A DNA stretch of 64,000 nt from Martelella mediterranea DSM 17316 (GCF_002043005.1 NZ_CP020330.1:573501-637500); one strand, 5' to 3'. Counted from the stretch's first letter, positions 7,816 to 16,345 are shown. Numbers and translations: made by a program. Notes: a model not told the origin generated them from the letters alone.

Positions 7816-9009
7816 TCAGTAGATGACGCGCTCTTCCACGAGCCGGTCGCGTTCCTTGCGGCCGATGCCCAGAAGCTCGCCATAGACATAGTCCTCGTGC
7901 TCGCCGAGGCCCGGCGTGCCGCGCGTCATGCCCGGCGCATCGCTTGCCGAAAACCGTGCCGGAAAGCCCGCCGCCATGCGGTGGCTTCCATCAGTTTCGG
8001 TAACCTCCACCACGCTGCCGCGGCCGCGCATGTGGGGATCGGCGGCGATATCGGCAGCGCGCCAGGAAACATGCGCGGCAATGCCCTTTGCCTGAAGGAC
8101 GCGCGCCGCCGCTTCGGCTTCCACACCCGCCGCCCATGCGGCGACGATCGGGTCAAGTGCCGCGCGTGCCTCGACACGCGCCGCTGCGGTAGCGAAGCGG
8201 GAATCACCCGCAAGCTCCGGATGACCGATGATGCCGGCAAAGGCCGCCCATTCGGCATCCGAGGTGACGGCGATGGAGAGCCAGCGGTCCTCCTCGCGCG
8301 TGGCATAAAGCCCGTGCGGGGCAAATTGCGGGTCGGCATTGCCCATGCGATGCTGATGCAGGCCGGCAGACGCCGCGGTGATCGCATCACCGACCAGCGA
8401 TGAGGCAACCTCGCGCGCGGCGATATCGACATGGCAGCCCCCGCCTGTTCGCCTGCGCCGCGTCAGCGCGGCAACGGCGGCAAGCGCCGCGTTCATGCCG
8501 ACCGAATGATCCATGACATGGCGCATCTCCACCGGCGGCCCGTCCTCGTAGCCCGTCAGATGCCCGAGACCGCCCCACGCGCCGAACAGCGGCGCATAGC
8601 CGGCAAAATGGCTGTCCGGCCCGGTCTGCCCGGACGACGAGACGGAAAGCATGACGATATCATTCTTGACCGCCTTCAGCGCTTCATAGCCGAGCCCCAG
8701 CCGCTCCATGACGCCAGCGCGGAAGCTTTCGGCCGCGAGATCGGAGCTTGCAACCAGCCGCTTTGCGAGCGCCACGCCCTCGGGATGCTTGAGGTTCAGC
8801 CGCACCGACAATTTGTTCGAGGCCACCTGATCGAAGGTCGCCGGGCCCACGCGGCCATAAACCGCATGGGGCTTTCGGAAAATATCGGGGCGCAGCGCGG
8901 TCTCGATCTTGATGCATTCGGCGCCGAGCTGCGACAGCATATGGGTACAGAACGGACCCGCGGCATGAACGGTGAAATCGGCGATCCTGATGCCGGCAAG
9001 CGGTTTCAT
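7816..9009 (-). CDS. Class III (CaiB/BaiF, formyl-CoA transferase family) CoA-transferase, catalytic subunit candidate
   Basis: 397 residues. The N-terminal PLAGIRIADFTVHAAGPFCTHMLSQLGAECIKIE block is the family fold signature. Asp167 in HVMDHSVGMNAAL aligns with the nucleophilic Asp of formyl-CoA transferase. It moves CoA from a donor acyl-CoA to a free acid. The ATG at 9009 overlaps the stop of the preceding CoA-transferase gene (ATGA), pointing to coupled synthesis and possibly a heteromeric enzyme. The following genes, hydratase then lyase, suggest it activates a dicarboxylic acid. Confidence 0.88.
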   Translation of the reverse strand: MKPLAGIRIADFTVHAAGPFCTHMLSQLGAECIKIETALRPDIFRKPHAVYGRVGPATFDQVASNKLSVRLNLKHPEGVALAKRLVASSDLAAESFRAGVMERLGLGYEALKAVKNDIVMLSVSSSGQTGPDSHFAGYAPLFGAWGGLGHLTGYEDGPPVEMRHVMDHSVGMNAALAAVAALTRRRRTGGGCHVDIAAREVASSLVGDAITAASAGLHQHRMGNADPQFAPHGLYATREEDRWLSIAVTSDAEWAAFAGIIGHPELAGDSRFATAAARVEARAALDPIVAAWAAGVEAEAAARVLQAKGIAAHVSWRAADIAADPHMRGRGSVVEVTETDGSHRMAAGFPARFSASDAPGMTRGTPGLGEHEDYVYGELLGIGRKERDRLVEERVIY

Positions 9010-10166
9010 GCCGAAGCCCTCCGTTTTTCCGCTGCCGAAGAGACAAGCGCCTGATCGGCGCCCGGCTGGGGTGCGGCCGCCGCAAGCCTGGGCGCCTCCG
9101 CTCCGAAACGGAACGGCGCGGTCTGCACCGAGATTGCGCCGACACCCGGCCATTCCTGTTTCTGGAAGATGCCGCGCGCGGTTTCGTGCGCGCCGGAAAG
9201 CACCTGTTCGGGCGTGTTGTAACGGGCCATCGGCACGCCGAGCTTCTGCGCCCGCGCCACGATATCCTCGACATCATGGGCGCGCGCGAAGGCGTGGATT
9301 TCACGGTTGATCATCTCGCCGCGGGCGCTGCGTTCCACGGCGTCGTTGAAGGCGTCATCGGCAGCCCATTCGGGATGGCCCATCAGTTCGACAAGCCCGC
9401 GCCACTGCCGCTCTTCCAGCGTCAGCAGCTCGACATAACCGTCGCGGCATTCGATCACCCCGCCATAGCGGAAGGAGCGCGTCAGCCGGTGCTCGATCGA
9501 TCCGTCGCCGTAACGCTGAAGCGCGAAGGCGCCGACGGCGAGGTTAGCGTCCTGAACCGAGACGTCGACGAATTGCCCCTCGCCCGACCAGAGCGCGGCA
9601 AGGCCGGCGAGTGCTGCGGCGACGCCGCCCTGCATCTCGGCAAAGTGGCCGGCGATCTTGAGCGGCGGTCGATCCGGAAAAAGCGTTGCCGAAAGGCCGT
9701 TCGGCAGAAGATAGCCCTCGCCGCCGGCGTGAATGAGATTGATTTCCTCGCCTTTCCAGTCCGCCTTCGGGCCGGACGCGCCGAAGGGCAGGACGGAGAG
9801 ATGCACGAGGTCCGGATGACGACCGGCAATGCCGGCCTCATCGAGGCCGAGCGCATCGCGTTCGCCAAGCGGCGCGTCGTCGATCAGGATGGCAGCGCCC
9901 GCAAGCAGGGCGTCGAACGCGCCCCGGCCTTCCGATGTCGCCAAATCCAGAACCACGCTGCGCTTGTCGGCCGCGAGATAGGCGAAAAGCGCGCTGCTGC
10001 CGTTTTCGAAAAGCGGCGCGCGTTGGCGCAAGGGGCAGAGCCCGGGAGGCTCGACCATGATAACCTCCGCCCCCATGGCGGCGAGCAGGCGTCCGGCCCA
10101 GGCCCCGGCAACGCCGCTGGCGTGCTCGATAACCCTGATGCCGCTGAGCGGCGTGTCCTGTTGCAT
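9006..10166 (-). CDS. Class III CoA-transferase homologue with Glu at the nucleophile position
   Basis: 386 residues, family III fold (SGIRVIEHASGVAGAWAGRLLAAMGAEVIMVE). Aligning the AGHFAEMQGGVAAAL block with formyl-CoA transferase places Glu177 where the family has its CoA-binding Asp. Known heteromeric enzymes such as BbsEF pair a catalytic subunit with a partner that lacks the Asp. The 4-bp overlap with the Asp-containing homologue downstream fits this. Alternatively Glu may still serve as nucleophile. The alignment was made by eye, so the substitution needs structural confirmation. Confidence 0.85.
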   Translation of the reverse strand: MQQDTPLSGIRVIEHASGVAGAWAGRLLAAMGAEVIMVEPPGLCPLRQRAPLFENGSSALFAYLAADKRSVVLDLATSEGRGAFDALLAGAAILIDDAPLGERDALGLDEAGIAGRHPDLVHLSVLPFGASGPKADWKGEEINLIHAGGEGYLLPNGLSATLFPDRPPLKIAGHFAEMQGGVAAALAGLAALWSGEGQFVDVSVQDANLAVGAFALQRYGDGSIEHRLTRSFRYGGVIECRDGYVELLTLEERQWRGLVELMGHPEWAADDAFNDAVERSARGEMINREIHAFARAHDVEDIVARAQKLGVPMARYNTPEQVLSGAHETARGIFQKQEWPGVGAISVQTAPFRFGAEAPRLAAAAPQPGADQALVSSAAEKRRASA

Positions 10167-10275
10167 GGCGGGACCTCCTCCTCAAGTCCCGGAGCGCTCC
10201 CGCTGAGGGGCGCGCCGGCATTGCGATCGCGCTCCGCCGGCCCCTGTCTCCGGGCCCGGCGGAAACGCTTCATTG

Positions 10276-11490
10276 TCAGCGTACGACGGGGAGCTCGAGA
10301 TCGAGCGCGGAACCGTCGAAGAACACCCGAAGCTCGGGATCGCGGCTCGGCAGGATCACCGTCGCCACACCCGGCGTGGTGATTTCGCCGCGCTGGTTTT
10401 CGCCCCAGATTTCGAGGTCGACCAGCGCATGGCCGTCCTTGACGTATTTGCGCGAGACCTTGCCCTTGCACCAGGTGCTGTCGCCCATGGTGTTGAAGCG
10501 GCGCATTTCGGTGCGGACCCGCTTGAGGAAGGCGGCGTCGCCCATCCAGTTGGTCACCAGCGAGGCCATCCAGGAAGACCGCTGCGGGCCGTAATCATAG
10601 ACGCCGGGCACGCCGACCTCCTTGGCCGTGCTTTCGCGGTGATGGCCGATGCCTGTATATTCGATGCCGCCGCCGGCCTCCGGGTTGCGGAAGAAATGGC
10701 CCGGATGCTTCATCGCTGCCTGGAACACCACGCCATGGGTATGGCCGCGGCCGCAGCCGACGAGGAAGCCCATCGTGTCCATCAGCGACAGCGGGCCGCG
10801 CACGATCGGGTCGAGGCTTTCGCCTTCCGTGACGTCTTCGAAGTAGCGCACATTGGCGCCGCGGATACGTTCCGGCTCGCGCATGATCGCGTCGTCGAGC
10901 GCCTCATATTCGTCGGCCGTATATTCGTGGGTCTTGATGTCCTTGTACTTGCCGGCATCGCGGGCCGCCTTGCGCTCGTGGCGGGTGCAGGTGCCGAGCG
11001 CGCGGGCAACGAGTTCGCCGCGCTGGTTGGAATAGCTCGCCTCTACATATTGCAGCACCAGCCGACCGGAGAACTTGCTCTCCTTCTCCTCGACGCCGAC
11101 GACGCGCTCGATCGCGCTGATGCGGTCGCCGGGACGGATATGGCGGAACAATTCCCAGTCATTGCCGGCGTAAAAGCCGTGCACGCCCGGCAGGCCCCAG
11201 CGGGTGCGCCCGACCCAGCCGAAGGCCATGGGGAACATCGGATGGCCGACCTGCCCGCCATAGCGCGAATTGCGGCCATATTCCTGCTCGCGATAGAGCG
11301 GGTTCAGATCGCCGATGCCGTTGCACCAGTTGCGCAGCGTATCCGTGGTGGCGTCCTGCAGGTACGGCCCTTCCGGGCGCAGCTGCAGGCCGATCATGTT
11401 GCGGGCGGCCGCAACCGCCTCGTCCGTGATCAGTCCTTCGGCCGGCGCGCCGCCGACGGCTTTCTTGGTCTGTTCCTTGGTGTCGCCCAT
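10276..11490 (-). CDS. Didomain MaoC-family dehydratase (FAS1-like dehydratase domain protein)
   Basis: 404 residues with two hot-dog regions: an N-terminal half containing NWCNGIGDLNPLYREQEYG, and a C-terminal half containing VGCGRGHTHGVVF and GDSTWCKGKVSRKY. Such didomain proteins hydrate acyl-CoA intermediates in oxidative pathways. The start is ATG 11490; a GTG at 11496 is closer to the GAGAGGAGAGAG ribosome-binding sequence and could be used instead. It is the first gene of the minus-strand unit running to 6091 and lies directly behind a cluster of ATGCAT operator-like sites. Confidence 0.83.
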   Translation of the reverse strand: MGDTKEQTKKAVGGAPAEGLITDEAVAAARNMIGLQLRPEGPYLQDATTDTLRNWCNGIGDLNPLYREQEYGRNSRYGGQVGHPMFPMAFGWVGRTRWGLPGVHGFYAGNDWELFRHIRPGDRISAIERVVGVEEKESKFSGRLVLQYVEASYSNQRGELVARALGTCTRHERKAARDAGKYKDIKTHEYTADEYEALDDAIMREPERIRGANVRYFEDVTEGESLDPIVRGPLSLMDTMGFLVGCGRGHTHGVVFQAAMKHPGHFFRNPEAGGGIEYTGIGHHRESTAKEVGVPGVYDYGPQRSSWMASLVTNWMGDAAFLKRVRTEMRRFNTMGDSTWCKGKVSRKYVKDGHALVDLEIWGENQRGEITTPGVATVILPSRDPELRVFFDGSALDLELPVVR

Positions 11491-11568
11491 GGTCACGTGT
11501 CTCTCTCCTCTCAAGACGCTCCGCCGACGCTCCAGCGCCGCGTTCAAGCTTCGTTTACTGACCGCCAG

Positions 11569-11622
11569 TTAATGCATTTTATTTTCTTCGGTCAATGCCT
11601 TTTCCAAGAATAATGCATTTTT
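11569..11622 (-). promoter_or_regulatory. Operator-like ATGCAT cluster upstream of the MaoC/CoA-transferase unit
   Basis: Two copies of TAATGCATTTT occur at about 11570-11580 and 11611-11621, with a weaker CAATGCCTTTT between them at 11593-11603. They lie 80-130 bp upstream of the start at 11490. The same AATGCATTTTA sequence recurs at 11692, 20241 and 20371 in front of related catabolic genes, so they are likely binding sites for one regulator. The spacing is irregular. Confidence 0.55.
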
Positions 11623-11691
11623 TGGTCGATATCGCCCAAAATAACCCGGGATTAAGCACAATCCGGCCCAGAGAACGGCTAAATCCGCTCA

Positions 11692-11707
11692 ATAAAATGC
11701 ATTTTAT
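11692..11707. promoter_or_regulatory. Perfect 16-bp palindrome ATAAAATGCATTTTAT
   Basis: This is the most symmetrical copy of the ATGCAT motif. It contains the TAA stop codon (11704-11706) of the isochorismatase-fold gene, so the operator-like site doubles as the end of a reading frame. It lies 200 bp upstream of the MaoC start. Confidence 0.6.
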
Positions 11708-12285
11708 CCTAGCGAAACATCCGAAGCCCTGGTGATCTCGGCGTAGCGTCGCAGACCGGCGAGCGCGAAATCATGCTCTTCAGCGTTGGCCCCGGCGCAG
11801 CAGTCTTCCAGCACCACGCAGGCATAGTCGCGGTCATGCCCCTCGCGTACGGCGGCGGAAACCACGCCATTGGTGGAAACGCCGCACAGAATAAGCCGTT
11901 TGATGCCCTGGGCGCGCAGCAGCGGCTCCAGCTTTGTGGCGTAGAACGGGCTGACCCGATGCTTGATGATATCCGGATCGCCCTCCTGCGGCGCGAAGTC
12001 CGAATAGACTTCCGTACCCCAGCTGCCGAGCTTGAATACCCCGGCATCGCGCGCCTTGGCGAAGACCGGGGAAGTGGGCGGGCACTCGGCATAATTCGGC
12101 GAAAAGCCGACGCGGACATAGCCGACCATGACCCCGGCCTCGCGGGCGCGGCGGATGGCAAGCTCGGTATTGGTGTAGATGCCCCGCTCCTGGCATTGCG
12201 GAACATAGGTTTTCGCACCCATCCCGTGCGGGTGAACGAGGTCGTTGAGCATGTCCATGACAAGCAGGATACTATCGGCAGGCAT
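11704..12285 (-). CDS. Isochorismatase-fold hydrolase lacking the nucleophilic Cys
   Basis: 193 residues with the isochorismatase/cysteine-hydrolase fold. Asp11 (LLVMDMLNDLV) and Lys109 (IIKHRVSPFYATKLEPLL) of the catalytic triad are present. The third position, normally Cys in a T-N-x-C-V motif, is Val141 here (CGVSTNGVVSAAVREGHDRDY). PhzD/EntB-type isochorismatases also lack this Cys and hydrolyse vinyl ethers, whereas amidohydrolases need it. So this is probably not an ordinary amidase. It lies between the GntR gene and the MaoC unit on the same strand and may belong to the same pathway. Confidence 0.85.
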   Translation of the reverse strand: MPADSILLVMDMLNDLVHPHGMGAKTYVPQCQERGIYTNTELAIRRAREAGVMVGYVRVGFSPNYAECPPTSPVFAKARDAGVFKLGSWGTEVYSDFAPQEGDPDIIKHRVSPFYATKLEPLLRAQGIKRLILCGVSTNGVVSAAVREGHDRDYACVVLEDCCAGANAEEHDFALAGLRRYAEITRASDVSLG

Positions 12286-12342
12286 TTGGATCTCCTCTCT
12301 GCAATGTTTCGGCGAACCGGCCGGAACAGGCAGAAGGATGCC

Positions 12343-12978
12343 CTAGCCGGTATAGCTGGCCTTGAACTCGTCCCAGCCGGCGCGGATGTGGCTGCGCAAT
12401 GCCGTCAGCATCGCACCCTCGTCGCGCGACAGGATCGCGCCCAGCATCTCGCGATGCTCCTTCGAGGCGCGATCGATGCGGTTTTCGAGCCTGTTGATCA
12501 GGTCGAAGGGGTAACGCGCCCAAAGCGCCCGGACGAAACGCAGCGTCTGCGGCAGGCCGGCGGCGGAATAGAGCACCTCGTGAAAGCGGTAATTGATGGA
12601 GCGCACGGCGTCCTTGTCGTCGCGCGCGGCAGCCGCCTCCAGCTGCGCCTGCAGATCGCGCAGCTCGTCCACCTGCTGCGCGGTCAGCCGCTCCATGGCG
12701 CGCAGCGCCAATTTCGATTCCAGCGTCACGCGCAGATCGACGATCTCCTCCGTCGCATTGATATCGAAGGGCGCGACCGTCGCGCCGCGATGCGAGGTCC
12801 CGAGAATGAAGCCTTCCGCGGCAAGCAGCTTCAGCGCCTCGCGCACCGGCGTGATGCTCATGCCGATGCTTTCGGCGATTTCGGCCTGTTTCAGCTTCGA
12901 CCCGCGCGGAAACTTGCCCGAAATAATGCCTTCTCTGAGATAATCCGCGACCTGCTCTTCCTTGGTCTGATGCTTCAA
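12343..12978 (-). CDS. GntR-family transcriptional regulator, FCD (FadR) subfamily
   Basis: About 211 residues. The N-terminal winged helix shows ADYLREGIISGKFPRGSKLKQAEIAESIG and the recognition-helix motif MSITPVREALKLLAAEGF. The all-helical FCD ligand domain follows (EEIVDLRVTLESKLA, NYRFHEVLYSAAG, EHREMLGAILSRDE, LRSHIRAGW). The frame is open to a GTG at 13011, but a TTG at 12978 is preceded by GGAAGG at 8 nt and gives the usual N-terminus, so I chose it. FCD regulators often bind short palindromes and sense organic acids. It sits inside the island whose promoters share ATGCAT sites and is the natural candidate to bind them. Confidence 0.88.
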   Translation of the reverse strand: MKHQTKEEQVADYLREGIISGKFPRGSKLKQAEIAESIGMSITPVREALKLLAAEGFILGTSHRGATVAPFDINATEEIVDLRVTLESKLALRAMERLTAQQVDELRDLQAQLEAAAARDDKDAVRSINYRFHEVLYSAAGLPQTLRFVRALWARYPFDLINRLENRIDRASKEHREMLGAILSRDEGAMLTALRSHIRAGWDEFKASYTG

Positions 12979-13033
12979 CGTGCTGACCTTCCATGAAATT
13001 TCGCAGGCCACTATACCATCGCCCTTGCGGGAT

Positions 13034-13044
13034 AATGCAATATT
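13034..13044 (-). promoter_or_regulatory. Degenerate ATGCA operator copy upstream of the GntR gene
   Basis: AATGCAATATT resembles the AATGCATTTTA motif. It lies 56 bp upstream of the TTG start of the GntR gene and just before the end of the hydrolase gene. It would fit autoregulation, but only the first half is well conserved. Confidence 0.35.
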
Positions 13045-13851
13045 TCACGAAGCGCTCCAAGCCTTTGGTGCGGCATCCAGACGAAGAATGTGCTCCTCTC
13101 CATCATGTCGAGGATAGATGTCGGCAAGGCGCGGGTCATGCGCCGGCAGAACATGGTCGTCGCTGTCTGCCAGCGCGCGGATCACGTCATGCGAGGCAAG
13201 CATGTCGGAGGAATTGAACACCACGGCAAAGGGCACGCCGCGTTCATATTCCTCATAATAATGAAGCGCATCGGAAGCGAGAACCACATAGCCGCGCGCG
13301 GTCCGGACCCGCACGATCTCCTGGCCCGCGCAATGACCGCCGACCCAGTGCACCGTCACGCCGTCGGCAATCTCGCTTTCGCGCCCGTGCAGGGTGAGCC
13401 GGCCGCCATGCAGCAGGTTGACCAGCCGGTTGATCTCATCCGGCTCATAGGCCCTGCGGAACCACCATTTCTCCATCCACGGGCCGGTGACATATTCCAT
13501 TTCGGCGGCCTGCATGAAGAAATGCGCCTTTTCGAACGCGTCGAGGAAGCCGAGATGATCGTAATGCGCATGGGTCAGGATGACGGTATCGGCGTCGCGC
13601 GCCGAAACGCCCAAGCGCGACAAAGCCTCAACCGGGCTCAGCACATGGGTATGCCCGTGCTTTTCCGCCTTGGCCGGGTCCATGCCGGTATCAACCACGA
13701 TCGTCCGGTCGTCGCTCACCAGCAGCCAGGAATAGAAATCGAGCGGCAGGCTGGCCGCCGGATCACTTTCGAGGATGAAGTTCTGCCCGCGCGTCCGCGT
13801 CGGGTTGATCGCGTGGCGGATGCCGTAGGTCTTCCAGATGGTCTCGCTCAT
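13045..13851 (-). CDS. Metallo-beta-lactamase-fold hydrolase (lactonase-like)
   Basis: 268 residues with the zinc motif HAHYDH at 94-99, a second metal-binding GGHCAGQE segment near 171, the bridging Asp in LASDALHY and a C-terminal PAHDPRL His. This is the layout of N-acyl-homoserine-lactonase-like MBL enzymes. A lactone or thioester substrate linked to the neighbouring pathway is at least as likely as quorum quenching. It begins 10 bp after the ATPase gene, so it is the tail of the transporter operon. Confidence 0.85.
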   Translation of the reverse strand: MSETIWKTYGIRHAINPTRTRGQNFILESDPAASLPLDFYSWLLVSDDRTIVVDTGMDPAKAEKHGHTHVLSPVEALSRLGVSARDADTVILTHAHYDHLGFLDAFEKAHFFMQAAEMEYVTGPWMEKWWFRRAYEPDEINRLVNLLHGGRLTLHGRESEIADGVTVHWVGGHCAGQEIVRVRTARGYVVLASDALHYYEEYERGVPFAVVFNSSDMLASHDVIRALADSDDHVLPAHDPRLADIYPRHDGEEHILRLDAAPKAWSAS

Positions 13852-13861
13852 TCCCGCCCCC

Positions 13862-14596
13862 TCATGCCGCCGATGCGGCGCCGAGATAGGCGTCGATGGC
13901 TTCCTGGCGGGCGGCGCTGTCGCTGAGCTCGGCGGCGGTGCGATGACCGACGATCCTTCCGCCGCGCAGGAAATGCAGTTCGTCGCAAATCCGCATCGTC
14001 ATCGCCAGATTCTGTTCCACCAGCACGATCGCCAGATCGCTCTCGCTGCGAAACGAGCCCAGCCGGTCGAACACCCGTCGGACCAGCATCGGCGCAAGCC
14101 CAAGCGATGGCTCGTCAAGCAGCAAAAGCCGCGGCTTCGCCATCAGCCCGCGACCGATCGCCAGCATCTGCTGCTCGCCGCCGGAAAGCCGCCAGGCATG
14201 CCGGTCGGCCTTGTTGGCGATTTCGGGAAACAGGTCCAGCACCATTTCCGCGCGCGATTTCCGTTCCCTGCCGCTCAGGTGATAGCCGCCGAGCGTCAGA
14301 TTTTCACGCACGGTCATGTCGCCAACGATCTCGCGACCCTCCGGCACATAGACGATGCCGCGCTTGACCCGTTCGCGGGCAGAAAGCCCGGAGACGTCCT
14401 CGCCCTCAAAGACCTGTCGGCCTTCCGCCGGGATAAGCCCGGCGATCGCCTTCATGATCGAGGTCTTGCCCGCGCCGTTGGCGCCAAGCAGCGCAACGAC
14501 CGAGCCGGTCGGCACGGAAAACGAAACGCTGTCCACCGCCTGCGCGCTGGCGCCATAGAACACGGAGAGATCCGATATGGTCAGAAGATCAGTCAT
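13862..14596 (-). CDS. ABC transporter ATP-binding protein, LivF type
   Basis: 244 residues: Walker A GANGAGKTS near residue 34, signature LSGGEQQMLAIGRGLM, Walker B LLLLDEPSLGLAP. This is the second ATPase of a branched-chain amino acid (HAAT) type importer. It overlaps the end of the LivG-type gene by 8 bp. The genes around it are dehydrogenases and CoA enzymes rather than amino acid metabolism, so the substrate is probably a carboxylic acid or related compound. Confidence 0.93.
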   Translation of the reverse strand: MTDLLTISDLSVFYGASAQAVDSVSFSVPTGSVVALLGANGAGKTSIMKAIAGLIPAEGRQVFEGEDVSGLSARERVKRGIVYVPEGREIVGDMTVRENLTLGGYHLSGRERKSRAEMVLDLFPEIANKADRHAWRLSGGEQQMLAIGRGLMAKPRLLLLDEPSLGLAPMLVRRVFDRLGSFRSESDLAIVLVEQNLAMTMRICDELHFLRGGRIVGHRTAAELSDSAARQEAIDAYLGAASAA

Positions 14597-15365
14597 CGTC
14601 GCTCCCCAGATAGATACGGATCACATCCTCGTTTTCACGCACCTCTGCCGGCGCGCCGCAGGTGACGAGCGAACCGAAATTCATGACGTAGATCCGGTCG
14701 CAGATCGACATCACGAGGTCCATGTCATGCTCGACCACGACCATGACCAGATCGGGCGAGACCAGACGCTTGAGGCTGCGCATCAGATCGCGCGTTTCCG
14801 AGTTGTTGAGCCCGGCCGCCGGCTCGTCCAGCAGCAGCACATCCGGCTTGCCGACGATCGCGCGGGCGATCTCGACGAGGCGCAGCATGCCGGGCGGCAG
14901 CTCCGAGGGCAGTTTGCCGGTGACCTGGCCAAGGCCGAGTTCGGTGAGCGCCGCCATCGCGGCCTCGCGCATCGCCGTCATCTCGTTGCGCCCGCGCGCT
15001 GTCGGCAGGAAGGCATGGGCCCAGCTGGCGCGATAGTTGCGGGCAACGCCGATCATCACGTTTTCCAGCACGGTGAGATCGGGGCTCAGCGCCACATGCT
15101 GGAAGCTGCGCACGATACCCTTGCCGGCGCGCGCCGCCGGCGGCAGGCCGTCAAGGCTCTCGCCGGCATAGGTGATCGCGCCGCCCTGGGGTCGATAGGC
15201 GCCGGTCATGCAGTTGAACAGGCTGGTCTTTCCCGCGCCGTTGGGGCCGATCAACCCTGTGATTTCGCCGGCGCGAAACTCCACATCGAGATCCTTGAGA
15301 ACGGTGATGCCGCCGAAGGACAGCGAGATGCCGTCACCGCGAAGCGCTTTTGCCATCGCATCCAT
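14589..15365 (-). CDS. ABC transporter ATP-binding protein, LivG type
   Basis: 258 residues with Walker A IGPNGAGKTSLFNCMTGAYR, a LivG-like SFQHVALSPDLTVLENVMIG segment, the ELPPGMLRLVEIARAI signature region and Walker B DVLLLDEPAAGLNNSET. The ABC signature reads ELPPGM where LSGG(Q/E) is usual, so it departs from consensus. The start at 15365 overlaps the stop of the permease gene (TGATG) and is preceded by GGGAGACGAG; an in-frame ATG lies 9 bp downstream. Confidence 0.92.
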   Translation of the reverse strand: MDAMAKALRGDGISLSFGGITVLKDLDVEFRAGEITGLIGPNGAGKTSLFNCMTGAYRPQGGAITYAGESLDGLPPAARAGKGIVRSFQHVALSPDLTVLENVMIGVARNYRASWAHAFLPTARGRNEMTAMREAAMAALTELGLGQVTGKLPSELPPGMLRLVEIARAIVGKPDVLLLDEPAAGLNNSETRDLMRSLKRLVSPDLVMVVVEHDMDLVMSICDRIYVMNFGSLVTCGAPAEVRENEDVIRIYLGSDDD

Positions 15366-16345
15366 CACTCGTCTCCCTTTCGCTTGGCCGCAATCGCGCG
15401 AAGCCGCGGCAGGTAGTGGCCGGCGAGGATCATCGCGAGCAGGGCCACGCCGTAAAACACCGGTATCCACGCACCCGAGGACGACAGCAATTGCGGCACC
15501 AGCGTCAGGAACGCACCGCCGAGCAGGGCCCGCCACAGAGTGAGGCCGTAGAAACTGACGACGGAACCGACCAGCAGAAAGATCGCCGACCAGAAAGTGA
15601 AGCCGCTGGGGCTGACCGTCGAGCCGGCAAAGCCGAGCATGGCGCCGCAAAGCGCGGCGATGCCGCCGCTGATGCCCATGACCGCCACCCGCGCCCAGAC
15701 CTGCCGCGTGCCGAAGGCATCGGCGGCAGCCGGATGGGTTTTCGACAGAAGCAGCACAAGACCCTGACGCGAATTGCGCAGCCGCGACACGCCGTAGACG
15801 GCAGCCGCAAGCACCAGGAGAGCGACATAATAACGTTGCAGCCCCATCGGGATGCCGGGCACGGCAGGCGTTGCCACATAAAGCCCTTCATAGCCGCCGG
15901 TCAGCCCGTCCATATTGTTGATCAGTTCCGGCACGGCAAGCGCCAGCGCCATGGTCGAGACGGCAAGGTAGATGCCCGACAGCTTGCGCGATGGCCAGGC
16001 AAAGGCAATGCCGCTGACGACGCCAAGCGCCAGCGCCAGCGGGAGGCTGAACAGCACCGAAAGGCCGTAGCGCGTGTCCAGCACGGCAACGGAATAAGCG
16101 CCGACGGCGGCAAAGAAGGTATGGCCGATCGAGACCTCGCCGCCATAGCGCACCAGGACGCTGACCGACAGCACGCCGATGGCGTTGGCGAAGCACAGGC
16201 CGAGCGAAAACACCCAGGACCCGCCGAGCAGGAAGGGCAGAACCAGCAGCACCGCGATCAGCGCGAGGTTCAGCATGTCGCTTCTGAGCGCAAGGCGGGC
16301 CGGCAGGATACGTTCGTTTTGCAGGCTTGCGGGATGATCAGACAC
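15365..16345 (-). CDS. ABC transporter permease, LivM type
   Basis: 326 residues with about eight to ten hydrophobic helices. The LivM pattern is visible in the GGEVSIGHTFFAAVGAY segment, the GIYLAVSTMALALAVPEL segment and the C-terminal VGSVVSFYGLTLWRALLGG. It is one half of the membrane channel, overlapping the LivH-type gene by 8 bp. The C-terminus beyond the last helix is short and basic. Confidence 0.92.
   Translation of the reverse strand: MSDHPASLQNERILPARLALRSDMLNLALIAVLLVLPFLLGGSWVFSLGLCFANAIGVLSVSVLVRYGGEVSIGHTFFAAVGAYSVAVLDTRYGLSVLFSLPLALALGVVSGIAFAWPSRKLSGIYLAVSTMALALAVPELINNMDGLTGGYEGLYVATPAVPGIPMGLQRYYVALLVLAAAVYGVSRLRNSRQGLVLLLSKTHPAAADAFGTRQVWARVAVMGISGGIAALCGAMLGFAGSTVSPSGFTFWSAIFLLVGSVVSFYGLTLWRALLGGAFLTLVPQLLSSSGAWIPVFYGVALLAMILAGHYLPRLRAIAAKRKGDE

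Noticed and set aside
6091..10166. Naming the cluster as the itaconate degradation genes
   Set aside because: The gene order resembles it, but there is an extra CoA-transferase and the sequence alone does not fix the substrate, so no gene symbols were given.
10273..11613. Plus-strand 446-codon frame opposite the didomain MaoC gene
   Set aside because: The minus-strand frame holds the MaoC motifs; the plus-strand product has none.
13045..13851. Calling the MBL-fold protein a quorum-quenching AHL lactonase
   Set aside because: The zinc motif is shared by many hydrolases, and the operon context points to catabolism of an imported compound.
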